A stretch of 64,000 nucleotides of DNA, from assembly GCA_030748805.1 (NCBI GenBank), contig JASMLG010000075.1, positions 15,924 to 79,923 on the forward strand, given 5' to 3'. Source of the DNA: Phycisphaerales bacterium (GTDB lineage Bacteria; Planctomycetota; Phycisphaerae; Phycisphaerales; SM1A02). The notes beneath the pieces are model-generated. The model worked only from the letters and a program-made list of their open reading frames with translations. It did no database searches and was not told the origin of the DNA. Made by a program: the position numbers and the translations under genes. Below, one piece after another: positions 27,403 to 36,608 of this stretch; the first letter of the stretch is position 1; each line of letters opens with the position of its first letter.

Positions 27403-28364
27403 CGTTTCTCTAACAATAAACCGCAAGCGAAAAGAGACCACCATTTTGCCCTTGATTCATCATTTTTGAGAAGTTCATAGGGTATTTTTGAGGTTATGTT
27501 TGGTTTGAATCTATTAGCGATAACAATTGGATGCTCTGGGTGCTTCCATATCTGATCTTTTGCTGATTTTACTAGGATTGGCATGAATTTATCTTCATTA
27601 ACGGTCAATGCAGCAAGAGCAATATCGGGATTTATTGTTCCATCGCTGTTATGCAATGATCTCCAAGCCAGTTGAAAATTTTGTTCATTGATTATTGTTC
27701 TAATAGTTGAAAGTAAAGAGTTATAAGTATGAACTTCTTGGAGTGGAGAATCGGTCATAGCGGAAATTAATGCTGAGGCTATTTGCTTCTCAATTTCGTA
27801 GTCATTTGCCCATTCAATGATTAATTTAGGGAGCTCTTCTGGTGCATGTTTTTCAACTGCTAAAACGGTTAGAAGAACACTCCCGTCCCTATCTCGTATT
27901 GGGAGTTCTAATAATTCATGGAGTGATGTATTCTTTTCATTTGAGTTTATCAACATGTTTAACTTATGTAGCCATGACGATGAGTTGTTTTCGATTGTCA
28001 GTTCAGTTTGTTCGATTATGCTGGGATTCTTACTCCACCAAATAACTGATTCATATAAATCATTATCAATACCAAGTAATCCTAGGTCTTCAATTCTGTT
28101 TTCCAAAAAAGCTTGAGACACCAATAATTCTTCTGCTGCGATCGAAGCATCGGTTCCTCTTCCAATGAGTGGAGTCAGAAATTCTACTAATTGCTCGAAC
28201 GGTGTCCCTTGTAATAACTTAATTGCAGACAAATTATCTGTAGTTGCAGGTGACTCGAGTAGAGAGATGATTCGATTAGTTTTTTGTTGTCTAGCGACAA
28301 AAAAACCAGCGATTACTGCAAAGAGAACAGTAATTATTAATGACGTTTTGGTTAATTTCTTCAA
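27399..28364 (-). CDS. Unknown membrane-anchored protein
   Basis: A 321-residue protein I do not recognise. It begins with a signal-anchor helix (KTSLIITVLFAVIAGFFVARQQ). The rest is mainly predicted alpha-helical, with leucine-rich stretches separated by about 35-40 residues that could be degenerate HEAT-type helices. No catalytic motif is visible. It lies between the cyclase-like repeat protein (18 bases) and the thioesterase (overlap), so it is probably co-expressed with them. Confidence 0.7.
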   Translation of the reverse strand: MKKLTKTSLIITVLFAVIAGFFVARQQKTNRIISLLESPATTDNLSAIKLLQGTPFEQLVEFLTPLIGRGTDASIAAEELLVSQAFLENRIEDLGLLGIDNDLYESVIWWSKNPSIIEQTELTIENNSSSWLHKLNMLINSNEKNTSLHELLELPIRDRDGSVLLTVLAVEKHAPEELPKLIIEWANDYEIEKQIASALISAMTDSPLQEVHTYNSLLSTIRTIINEQNFQLAWRSLHNSDGTINPDIALAALTVNEDKFMPILVKSAKDQIWKHPEHPIVIANRFKPNITSKIPYELLKNDESRAKWWSLFACGLLLEKR

Positions 28365-28382
28365 GAGTGCAGTGTAGTTTAT

Positions 28383-30404
28383 CTACTTCTTAAGTAATGA
28401 TTCAATCAATCGAACTGCTGATTTGTAGTCATATCCATGAACCCCCCAACATGGCTGATTAAGCAGAGCATTGCGAATATCACAATCAACGAACAGAATC
28501 CGTCCTTTACCAATTGTAATTGAACTGGGTGTACCTATTTTTTTGTTGTTTCGAATACTCCACCCGCGTCTACATGGATCGTCAATTAAGTCAAGTTCTG
28601 GTTTTGAAGTTAGATTGCATTTTGCCTCAACATGATTTCTAACAGAGTTTGCGAATCCGCCTAGACCGCCTATTGACTCAACCAGAACAGTTGAGCCAGA
28701 TGAAGCGATCAGAATAATATCGTCGGTAAGCTTTTCATTTACTTCTTCATTGTCTATTCCACCTACTAAAACAAGAGTTTTATTTTTTGCTTCTTTTATA
28801 GGTAAGATTTTTGTATTCCATTGGTTTAATCCAGCGATTTCTGTATTCCAAGATCTGTCATGTTTTGCAATTACAATTTGTTTTCTAGAAAATGAAAAGA
28901 CATTTTTCTCAAGTCGATTTTTCCAATGGTCAAGTTCGGCTGCACCACAACAAATGTTCATCATTACTTTAGATAGTCTGTTATTCTCATTATCACAAAT
29001 TAATTTTGTTGAACCTTGGATGATAAGGATTCTGTCTCTGACACCATCATTCCAAGAAGTTACTCTTGCTTTTGTATTCTCCAACAAGGATAGCGCCCAG
29101 TGTTCGCCAGTGATTCTTTGTTTTGAAATGTTAGGACACAGTTTATCCGCAAACTTTGTGAAAAACTTATGTTCCTTACCAGTTGCAAGAATAACTATTA
29201 AACCGCCTTTATCAAGGTACTTTCTTATCTTGGAACAATCATCTGGGATCGCTGTAACATTTTGAATCAACATAAATGGAGATGACAGCCATGAATCAAT
29301 CGAGTCGTTTTCAGTAACAAGTTGCCATCCAAGAATTTGTTCTGTCCTATTTGAAACTCTTTTTGCAATAATATCTGCTAACCGCATTGGGTCAACTTGA
29401 GAATTTTCTAATCCAAGTTCGCACAATGCAGTAGGGGCTCTCCCCCTTGTTAAGAACAAAAGAGCGAAGGAAAGATTAACGGTACTTCCCCTTGCTTTTG
29501 CTCTATCACAATGAGATTCAAGCACTGCTTTGGCTCCATCTAAAAACCAGTCACGATTGTGTATTTCTGCTAGTCCGCATGCCATCGCGGTGCGCTCAAG
29601 CGAATAAAGATAACTCATCAGAGCGGTTCCACCAGAGTTCTTGTCAGTTGTAGCGTGTTTGTTGAGCCATTGAATCGCTTTGTTTAGTGAACCATGTAGC
29701 CAAGTGGTATCATTTTTCGACAAGTCATCTCCGTATACCTCACCCACTCCGAGTAAACAATTGATTCCTGCAACTGTCATATTTGCAGTTGCTTTTCCTT
29801 GAGTTCCACTTTGTTGGTATGACCATCCGCCATTCTTGTGTTGAGTGGTAAGGGTTGCATTTGCGATTGCTGACCAACAATCTTTTGGGACTTTTGCTCC
29901 GCTTCTGCCTGCTTCTCTAAGAGCAATCATTCCAAATTCTCTGATTAGAGGAGAAGTTTTTGCAAGTGATTGAGGTGGCGAATAGTATGTTCCCCATCCA
30001 CCACATGGAATGCTCATTGAGTTTACAAGTCGCTTTGTGTCGTTCCTAAGATTTTTTTTATATCTATCAGGAAACATGGACCAAATAGAAGTTCTAATTG
30101 CGAGAACGTATGTACTTGGGTCTTCAATTTCCATAAGAAAATCTAATGATCTTTGAATTTTTGGTGAATGAATCGATTCACCTGAAGCAAGCAATGCAAG
30201 TGTTGCAATTGAAGTGGTTCCTCCATTGTGTTTTGAAAGCCATCCAGATGAATTGATTGGTTCCCAACATCTATTTTGATCGTACCTTTCGATAAGTTCT
30301 GCTGTAATCATCTCTATTGCTTTCGATACATCTTTGTGATCGATAGTTTGCGCAGAAATAGCGCAGGCAGTCGATATGACCGCCGAAATTAAATTAATTG
30401 TCAT
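28383..30404 (-). CDS. Secreted prenyltransferase/squalene-cyclase-like repeat protein
   Basis: A 673-residue protein. A signal-like N-terminus (INLISAVISTACAISA) is followed by a toroid of alpha/alpha repeats with the QW-like motif (GGTTSIATLALLASGE, CGGWGTYYSP, HKNGGWSYQQSGTQGKATANMTVAGINCLL) over about 1-330. This is the fold of squalene cyclases and prenyltransferases. The DxDD catalytic motif of cyclases is not visible, so enzymatic activity is doubtful. The C-terminal half (ILGWQLVTEN.., YLDKGGLIVILATGKEHKFF) resembles the DUF4159-type domain attached to such repeats in planctomycetes. Function is unknown. Confidence 0.72.
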   Translation of the reverse strand: MTINLISAVISTACAISAQTIDHKDVSKAIEMITAELIERYDQNRCWEPINSSGWLSKHNGGTTSIATLALLASGESIHSPKIQRSLDFLMEIEDPSTYVLAIRTSIWSMFPDRYKKNLRNDTKRLVNSMSIPCGGWGTYYSPPQSLAKTSPLIREFGMIALREAGRSGAKVPKDCWSAIANATLTTQHKNGGWSYQQSGTQGKATANMTVAGINCLLGVGEVYGDDLSKNDTTWLHGSLNKAIQWLNKHATTDKNSGGTALMSYLYSLERTAMACGLAEIHNRDWFLDGAKAVLESHCDRAKARGSTVNLSFALLFLTRGRAPTALCELGLENSQVDPMRLADIIAKRVSNRTEQILGWQLVTENDSIDSWLSSPFMLIQNVTAIPDDCSKIRKYLDKGGLIVILATGKEHKFFTKFADKLCPNISKQRITGEHWALSLLENTKARVTSWNDGVRDRILIIQGSTKLICDNENNRLSKVMMNICCGAAELDHWKNRLEKNVFSFSRKQIVIAKHDRSWNTEIAGLNQWNTKILPIKEAKNKTLVLVGGIDNEEVNEKLTDDIILIASSGSTVLVESIGGLGGFANSVRNHVEAKCNLTSKPELDLIDDPCRRGWSIRNNKKIGTPSSITIGKGRILFVDCDIRNALLNQPCWGVHGYDYKSAVRLIESLLKK

Positions 30405-30415
30405 TTATCTTCCCT

Positions 30416-31432
30416 TTAGTTGTTAAACAAATACATTAGTTTTGGCATCGATAATTCCTGAATCATCGTGCGAAGTTCTTCAGCTGAAAAATTATTTTCT
30501 TTAGCCCCAAACAATCCACCAAATGAAGGTCTTGAACGATTGTAACTGACGATAGTTGAATCCGATTTAGTAAGACTTGCGCGTTGTTCAGCAATCGATA
30601 TAGCGTCATCTAAATATCCGATTCCATCAATTAGTCCGTTAGTTAATGCCTGTTGAGCAGTGTAAGCTGATCCATTAGCAACTTCCTCCAGTTTTTTTGA
30701 ATCAGTAATAACATCTCCTCTACCCTCTTCTACACGACTGTAAAAAACGCTATACATTGCGTCGAGAATACCTGTGACTTTTTGTTTATCTTTTACAGTC
30801 CAATTCCGAAACACATCGTTAGCTACTGACTTTTGGGGTGAATCCTTAGCGATTAAAGTAACTGGTTTTACTCCAATCATTTCAAGTAAGTCCTGAAAGG
30901 TCATTATGTTCGCAATTACACCAATGGATCCAGTTATAGTTGTCTCCTGAGCAATAATGTGATCTGAATTACAAGAGATGTAATATCCTCCTGACGCAGC
31001 AATTCCTCCGTAACTTGCTATGAGTGGCAGTTTCGCATCTTTTAATCGTTGGATGTTGTGCCAAATTTCATCGGAAGCAGTAACTCCACCGCCTGGTGAA
31101 TCTACTCTAAGAACAACTGCTCGAATGTGCTTGTCTTCGAGTATTTCATTGATAGCTTGCTCGGCGTACGAAGCGTTGGAAGCGTCAATGACACCAGATA
31201 TATTCAGAACAGCTATTTTGTTAGAATCTCCTTCGTGAGAAATGTGAGTTCTAACTGATCCACTGTCTTCTGTAGCTGCTGCGAACCCTGAGATTCCAGC
31301 GATGATTCCAACTAGGAAGACAATTAAAAATATAAACATTGCAGCTAGGAATGCAACGAAGGTTTTGAATCCACCTGTTGTTGCTACAACTTTAATTGTT
31401 GCGGGTTTTGTTTGGCTAGTTTCTGTTTCCAT
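30416..31432 (-). CDS. sppA: Signal peptide peptidase, S49 family
   Basis: A 338-residue membrane-bound serine protease that degrades cleaved signal peptides. It has one N-terminal membrane helix (about 24-46), then the S49 domain with IAVLNISGVID, VLRVDSPGGGVTASDEI, the nucleophile Ser147 in YGGIAASGGYYIS, and a Lys (196 or 201) as probable general base in LIAKDSPQKS. This is the short SppA type of Gram-positives, about half the size of the E. coli enzyme. It is 11 bases upstream of the cyclase-like gene. Confidence 0.92.
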   Translation of the reverse strand: METETSQTKPATIKVVATTGGFKTFVAFLAAMFIFLIVFLVGIIAGISGFAAATEDSGSVRTHISHEGDSNKIAVLNISGVIDASNASYAEQAINEILEDKHIRAVVLRVDSPGGGVTASDEIWHNIQRLKDAKLPLIASYGGIAASGGYYISCNSDHIIAQETTITGSIGVIANIMTFQDLLEMIGVKPVTLIAKDSPQKSVANDVFRNWTVKDKQKVTGILDAMYSVFYSRVEEGRGDVITDSKKLEEVANGSAYTAQQALTNGLIDGIGYLDDAISIAEQRASLTKSDSTIVSYNRSRPSFGGLFGAKENNFSAEELRTMIQELSMPKLMYLFNN

Positions 31433-31656
31433 GGATATTTCTCCTCGATTTAGGGCTCATTGTAATGGTGTTTTTGGCAAAACCAGAAATTACTGCGGAA
31501 TTTCATCACACTTTTTTAGTTATTTTTACATTTAACCGTACCAGAGCAGCAAAGTAATGGTCGAATATGTGGTCGGCACAGAGATTTAGTCGATTAACAA
31601 CCGCTTCAGAAAATTTAGGTACATGGAACACTTAATTGCAAGTTTAATTATATTCG

Positions 31657-32274
31657 TCATGCTTGCTTAGTGATGACGATAGTTGAATCGTGTCCGCCCA
31701 AATAAGTTTGGGTGAAATCAACGCATGGAGAAAGGTTAAGTGCGTAATCAATCCACCCTATGGTATTAAACCTACTCGCAGGAGTTAAATCCTCTTTATC
31801 AGGATTACGTCCAGATCGGTTTGATAGGAAATTGTAAGCAATACCTAAATTGCAAACATTGAATGCCGATTCGATAATCTTAAAAGCCATATCTTCATTC
31901 ATTGCGTTAAGGGTTCCGGAAAATATAATCCAATCGTATTTTCCTAGTGCGTCTAAATTGGTAACAATGTCAATAGTAGAAAAAGTAGTACGAGCCATAT
32001 TTTTTGATGTTGCGGCGTCAATCATTTCGGGCATTGCGTCAATGCCATGATAGGAAGTGAAAGAAATACTTTTATCTATCAAATACTGAGCGAAGTCACC
32101 TATTCCACATCCCACATCAAGGATTGTTGACTTGTTAAAATCTATGAAATCGCAAAATGTCTTGAATCGTAATTCTTGACCATCCTTCGACTTCCATAAT
32201 GTTGCATCAAATGTTCCACCATGAATATTCACCGCCTCTTTGTATGGTTTTAAATATTCAGGTATGTTTTGCAT
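31657..32274 (-). CDS. SAM-dependent methyltransferase, class I
   Basis: A 205-residue protein with the SAM-binding motif TILDVGCGIGDFAQYL (about 52-67) and an acidic motif after it (YHGIDAMPEMID), then DWIIFSGTLNAM at the motif III position. The substrate cannot be read from the sequence. It lies eight bases after the amidotransferase gene and 224 bases before sppA, so it may be the last gene of the ispA-dxs segment. Confidence 0.82.
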   Translation of the reverse strand: MQNIPEYLKPYKEAVNIHGGTFDATLWKSKDGQELRFKTFCDFIDFNKSTILDVGCGIGDFAQYLIDKSISFTSYHGIDAMPEMIDAATSKNMARTTFSTIDIVTNLDALGKYDWIIFSGTLNAMNEDMAFKIIESAFNVCNLGIAYNFLSNRSGRNPDKEDLTPASRFNTIGWIDYALNLSPCVDFTQTYLGGHDSTIVITKQA

Positions 32275-32282
32275 TCAGTAAG

Positions 32283-33011
32283 TTATTGTCTTTGGCGAGT
32301 AAATCTGGCACGCATTGGCATTAAGAGTTGAGAAATTGCATCAAATAGACGATTGGTTAATCGTTCATAGTCAGCAAAGTATTTATCTGTATCTGCCCTA
32401 ATTGTCTCTGGAGAAATATTGGCGGATTGAAGTTGTTCCGCATCATCATCGATCCATAATTCAATTGTTTTCTCAGTACATTCTGGGTGAAATTGAACAG
32501 CATAAGTGTTTACACCTTTGGTCCATGCTTGGATTTTGCAAAGTTCACTTGATGCAAGAAGAGTTGCTCCTTCTGGGAGTGACTTTACTTGCCAGTGATG
32601 CCACTGAAGTTGTGGTCCAATCCATGGTTGACCTGACAGAATAAAGTCCGATCGACCAACGGGCGTAAGATTTAAGTCATACCACCCAATTTCTGGTTTT
32701 TCACTTTTTGAAACATCTCCCCCAAGTGCTTTTGCTAGAAGTTGGCAACCAAGGCACAAGCCAAAAATGGGAAGTTCCAAAGCATCGGCATCGTGAAGTA
32801 ACTTTAACTCTTGTTCAACCCATGGCTCATCGGAAGTAGGATCTTGGGGACCACCACAACTGATAACACCATCAATTTCGTTAAGATCTTCGGGTAGTTT
32901 TTCTCCGAGATGAACTCTGACAACATTCAATAAATGGCCATCTTCAAGAAGTCGTTGACCTAGTCGGTCGGATCCGGTCAAGTCACTATGTTCAATAATT
33001 AAGATAGACAT
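32283..33011 (-). CDS. Class I glutamine amidotransferase-like protein
   Basis: A 242-residue stand-alone GATase1 domain like the GMP-synthase glutaminase half. The triad is complete: Cys86 in FGLCLGCQLLA, His175 and Glu177 in VQFHPECTE. The oxyanion loop CGGPQDP is present. Stand-alone members include gamma-glutamyl-compound hydrolases and peptidase-like proteins; the actual substrate is unknown. It is 10 bases downstream of dxs. Confidence 0.85.
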   Translation of the reverse strand: MSILIIEHSDLTGSDRLGQRLLEDGHLLNVVRVHLGEKLPEDLNEIDGVISCGGPQDPTSDEPWVEQELKLLHDADALELPIFGLCLGCQLLAKALGGDVSKSEKPEIGWYDLNLTPVGRSDFILSGQPWIGPQLQWHHWQVKSLPEGATLLASSELCKIQAWTKGVNTYAVQFHPECTEKTIELWIDDDAEQLQSANISPETIRADTDKYFADYERLTNRLFDAISQLLMPMRARFTRQRQ

Positions 33012-33020
33012 ATCTGTGCT

Positions 33021-34952
33021 TTACTTTGTTACAACAAGGGGTGATTGAGTTTTACTTTTATTCAAGATACGTGTAGCGACTGCAGTAATACCCGCAGAGT
33101 CAATTCCGGCTTCAGAAAGTTGTTCTTTTCGTGAGCCATGACCAATCCACCTGTCTGGAAGTCCCAGAATTGTAATGAGGGATGAGTCGAGGTTTTGTTT
33201 TGCAGCTTCTTCAATTACCGCAGAGCCAAAACCACCGATTGTTGAGTGATCTTCTACAGTAATAATTGGAATATTATTTGATAACAAACGGAATATTAGT
33301 TCCTTGTCAACTGGTTTTGCGAAACGTGCATCGTAGACATCTACTGAATCGCTGTCGATACGATTTGCTGCTTCGATTGCATCAATGACAGTTGTTCCAT
33401 ACCCAATAATTGCAAGTTTTGTATTGCTGCTGGAAATAAGTTTATGCGATTTACCAAGTTCAAATGGAGGACAACTTCCATCAGAGTTGGTAATCGTATC
33501 TCGTGGGTATCTCACACACGATAGCCCATCATCATAATTGGTCATAAACAACATTGCTTCTTTGAAAGATGGTTCATCAATTGCAGCCATGAGCACAGCA
33601 TTTGGTAAAACCCGAAGTAGAGCAATGTCACAGAACCCATGATGCACAGCTCCATCTCCGCCAACAACCCCTGCTCTATCTAGGCACAATCTAACAGGCA
33701 ACCCCTGCAAAGAAACCTCTTGGAATACTTGATCAAATGCACGCTGCAAGAAAGTGGAGTAAACAGCAAAGAAAGGTTTACAACCTGTTTTTGCCATCCC
33801 AGCAAGCATATCCATCGCATGCGATTCGCAAATACCTGTGTCCCAAACGCGGTTTGGAAACAACTTCATTACTTGATCGATACCAGTGCCATCAGGCATT
33901 GCAGCTGTTGCTGCAACTACAAGGTCATCTTGTTTCATAATATCGCAGAGAACATCAGAAAAACATGAAGTGAAACTTCTTCCCGATGGTTGCATTTCAA
34001 CACAAGTGTTTTTTACTTCAAACGGTTTAGAAGAGTGGAAAGTTGTTGAGTTCTGTTCAGTATATTCAAAACCCCTTCCTTTTATCGTGTGAGCGTGAAG
34101 TATAAGAGGGCGATCAACATCTCTAACTTCAATTAACATTTCAATTAAAGATGGAAGATCATGACCATCAACTGGACCTATTGAAAGTAGACCAAAATGT
34201 TCGAACCATGAGTCCTCAAAAATGGCATCTTTCATCATCTCAGTCATTCGATGTGACATGTCTTCAAGCATTGAGCCACCCGGAAGTTTACCCAACATGC
34301 TCTTCGCAGCTTTTTTCATTGATCTATAGGTTGAACCAACGCGAAGATGATCAAAATAATCAGCAATTGCACCTTGAGGGTTTGCGATACTCATGTTGTT
34401 ATCGTTAAGAACTACTAGAAATTGGCGCTTAAGAGTTCCAGCATTATTTAGGCCTTCCATTGCAACACCGTTGACAATGCTGCCGTCGCCAACAAAAGCT
34501 ACAACCCTTCTGCCATCTCTGTTATTCTCTGGGTGGTAACTTTCATTCTGAAGAGTATCACCTCGAGCCATTCCTACAGCCGTCGAAATTGCTGTACCAG
34601 CATGACCTACCGAAAAAAGATCATAAGTTGACTCATCAGGTGAAGGGAATCCTGACATTCCTCCACGTTGCCTTAAGTTCTCAAGAAGATGCTGTCTGCC
34701 AGTTAATAATTTATGGGTGTAACACTGGTGCCCAACATCAAAAAGCAGACGATCGTTCGAAAAATCAAATACATAATGAAGAGCAATCATTAATTCTACG
34801 ACCCCCAGATTAGTGGCAAGATGTCCTCCTCCTTTTTTGACTTGTTCACAAATTGCGTTACGAATCTCAGTAGACAACTCTGGTAGTTCTTCTACCTTGA
34901 TCTTCCTAAGATCAGATGGGGATTTAATTGTAGTAAGGAGTTTGTAACTCAT
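33021..34952 (-). CDS. dxs: 1-deoxy-D-xylulose-5-phosphate synthase
   Basis: A 643-residue thiamine-diphosphate enzyme that makes DXP from pyruvate and glyceraldehyde 3-phosphate, the first step of the non-mevalonate isoprenoid pathway. Visible features are the catalytic histidine region DVGHQCYTHKLLTGR, the ThDP motif VGDGSIVNGVAMEGLNNAG...LNDNNMSI, DRAGVVGGDGAVHHG in the transketolase domain and a C-terminal transketolase-C domain. It follows ispA by 21 bases, so precursor synthesis and prenyl chain elongation are co-expressed. Confidence 0.97.
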   Translation of the reverse strand: MSYKLLTTIKSPSDLRKIKVEELPELSTEIRNAICEQVKKGGGHLATNLGVVELMIALHYVFDFSNDRLLFDVGHQCYTHKLLTGRQHLLENLRQRGGMSGFPSPDESTYDLFSVGHAGTAISTAVGMARGDTLQNESYHPENNRDGRRVVAFVGDGSIVNGVAMEGLNNAGTLKRQFLVVLNDNNMSIANPQGAIADYFDHLRVGSTYRSMKKAAKSMLGKLPGGSMLEDMSHRMTEMMKDAIFEDSWFEHFGLLSIGPVDGHDLPSLIEMLIEVRDVDRPLILHAHTIKGRGFEYTEQNSTTFHSSKPFEVKNTCVEMQPSGRSFTSCFSDVLCDIMKQDDLVVAATAAMPDGTGIDQVMKLFPNRVWDTGICESHAMDMLAGMAKTGCKPFFAVYSTFLQRAFDQVFQEVSLQGLPVRLCLDRAGVVGGDGAVHHGFCDIALLRVLPNAVLMAAIDEPSFKEAMLFMTNYDDGLSCVRYPRDTITNSDGSCPPFELGKSHKLISSSNTKLAIIGYGTTVIDAIEAANRIDSDSVDVYDARFAKPVDKELIFRLLSNNIPIITVEDHSTIGGFGSAVIEEAAKQNLDSSLITILGLPDRWIGHGSRKEQLSEAGIDSAGITAVATRILNKSKTQSPLVVTK

Positions 34953-34973
34953 TTCAAACAGTGTATTGTATGC

Positions 34974-35867
34974 TCAACGTGTCCGGTGAGCCATCCAAAC
35001 ATTGAAAGATGATAAGGTTTCTGCACTTTTACCGAGTTGTATGAGTGAGTTTTCTGCATGTTTGTGAAGTTCTTGAACAGTTTGTTCTGATTTTTTGACT
35101 CCAATTGTTCCTGGGTAAGTTGTTTTACCAGATATTGCATCCTTCCCAGTGGCTTTTCCTACGTGATCTGGTGATCCATGGAGATCTATTAGATCATCTA
35201 CTATTTGGTACATGAGACCGATAGTGTTGCCATAATTATCTATTGCTTCATATTGGCTTTCGGTTGCACCTCCGCAAATTGCACCCATTTGACATGCGCA
35301 CCTGATAAGAGAGCCAGTTTTGTTTTGATGAATTGCTTCAATCGATTCTTGTTCGTTTAAATTCTCTGGTAGTCCACCAAGTGTGTCATAAACTTGACCT
35401 ATGACCATATCTCGAGTTGCCTTTGCAAGTAATTGCGAAAGTTTTGATTGCTGTTCTGGAATGTAGTTTCCATCTGTTAATTGTGAAAAAGCAAGAGGAA
35501 GAAGAAGATCACCAGCGAGTATTGCCATTGCTTCGCCATACTTTATATGAAGAGTTGGTTTTCCACGGCGCAGTTCATCATTGTCAATCGATGGCAAATC
35601 ATCGTGGACTAAACTAAAGCAATGAATATATTCAACAGCAATTGCGGCTGGCATCGCTTGTTCCCGTAATCCTCCAACAGCTTCGCAACACAGTAACGTA
35701 AGGATTGGTCTAATTCGTTTTCCTCCATTTACAACCGCATAAGTAGCTGCTTCAGCAAGATGATTAGGAAGATTTAATTCCTTAAGACGTTCCTCAAGCT
35801 CTAACTCAATAATTTTTGCTGTTCTAAGCAGTGCAGAGGGGGGATTTGGGGAAGATATATTTGTCAC
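34974..35867 (-). CDS. ispA: Farnesyl/geranyl diphosphate synthase-type prenyltransferase
   Basis: A 297-residue short-chain polyprenyl synthetase. The first Asp-rich motif is DDLPSID (Asp89, Asp90, Asp95), followed by RRGKPTLH. The second is DDLID (Asp224, Asp225, Asp228). The FS residues before the first motif (CFSLVHDD) suggest a short product such as farnesyl or geranylgeranyl diphosphate, but the exact length is inference. It heads the minus-strand run that continues through dxs. Confidence 0.92.
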   Translation of the reverse strand: MTNISSPNPPSALLRTAKIIELELEERLKELNLPNHLAEAATYAVVNGGKRIRPILTLLCCEAVGGLREQAMPAAIAVEYIHCFSLVHDDLPSIDNDELRRGKPTLHIKYGEAMAILAGDLLLPLAFSQLTDGNYIPEQQSKLSQLLAKATRDMVIGQVYDTLGGLPENLNEQESIEAIHQNKTGSLIRCACQMGAICGGATESQYEAIDNYGNTIGLMYQIVDDLIDLHGSPDHVGKATGKDAISGKTTYPGTIGVKKSEQTVQELHKHAENSLIQLGKSAETLSSFNVWMAHRTR

Positions 35868-35993
35868 ACGTGGATTGTATGTTCTAAAGGGGTTTCTTTA
35901 AGGTTTTGCGTGGATAATTATCTTTTGGCTTGATTGACTCAAACATTCTTCTGGGATTCGTCGGAACTTCAACTATAAATATACAATCTACGT

Positions 35994-36608
35994 ATGCACG
36001 AAGAAGTAATGCAAAATCTTTCTATGTTGATTGAACGTGGCGGCTACGTAATGATTCCATTGTTGGTTCTAAGCATCATTAGTGTTGCTCTTATTTTGGA
36101 ACGCTGTTGGTTTTGGTTACTTGTTGGAGGAAGAGGGTCTCTTGGTCGGTTAGAAAAACTTAATTCAACTTTAAGAAGTGGGGACACTGAAGCTGCTGAA
36201 AAATTGGTTAAGCGAGATTATTCCCCTTATGGATATGTTGCAAAATCTATGTTGGATAATGGCGCAAGCGATGCTGTTGCGATAGAGGCAGTAGAGTCAC
36301 AGCGACCAAGAATAGATAGGTTTATGGTTGCACTTTCAACAATTATTACTGCAGCGCCACTGCTAGGGATTCTTGGAACGGTTATAGGAATTATCCAATC
36401 ATTTCGATTGCTTGGTGAGCAAGCAGTGTTAACAGATCCATCGGATGTTGCAGGTGGAATTGCTGCAGCGCTGTTGACTACGGCATTGGGGTTAATAGTT
36501 GCCTTAGTTACACTTTTTCCATACATGTTATTTCGGGGATGGTCATCAAGATCAATTAGTCGACTAGAGGCAGTGATTGCGGCTGCTCAGCAGGGAGATA
36601 AAAAATGA
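35994..36608 (+). CDS. MotA/TolQ/ExbB proton channel family protein
   Basis: A 204-residue protein with three membrane segments (about 18-40, PLLVLSIISVALILERCWFWLLV; about 117-140; about 150-180) and the family core APLLGILGTVIGIIQSFRLLG. TolQ/ExbB proteins form the pentameric proton channel that powers TonB or Tol systems with a partner ExbD/TolR. No ExbD-like gene is adjacent. Instead the stop overlaps a TraB/GumN-like gene by four bases. Confidence 0.9.
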   Translation: MHEEVMQNLSMLIERGGYVMIPLLVLSIISVALILERCWFWLLVGGRGSLGRLEKLNSTLRSGDTEAAEKLVKRDYSPYGYVAKSMLDNGASDAVAIEAVESQRPRIDRFMVALSTIITAAPLLGILGTVIGIIQSFRLLGEQAVLTDPSDVAGGIAAALLTTALGLIVALVTLFPYMLFRGWSSRSISRLEAVIAAAQQGDKK

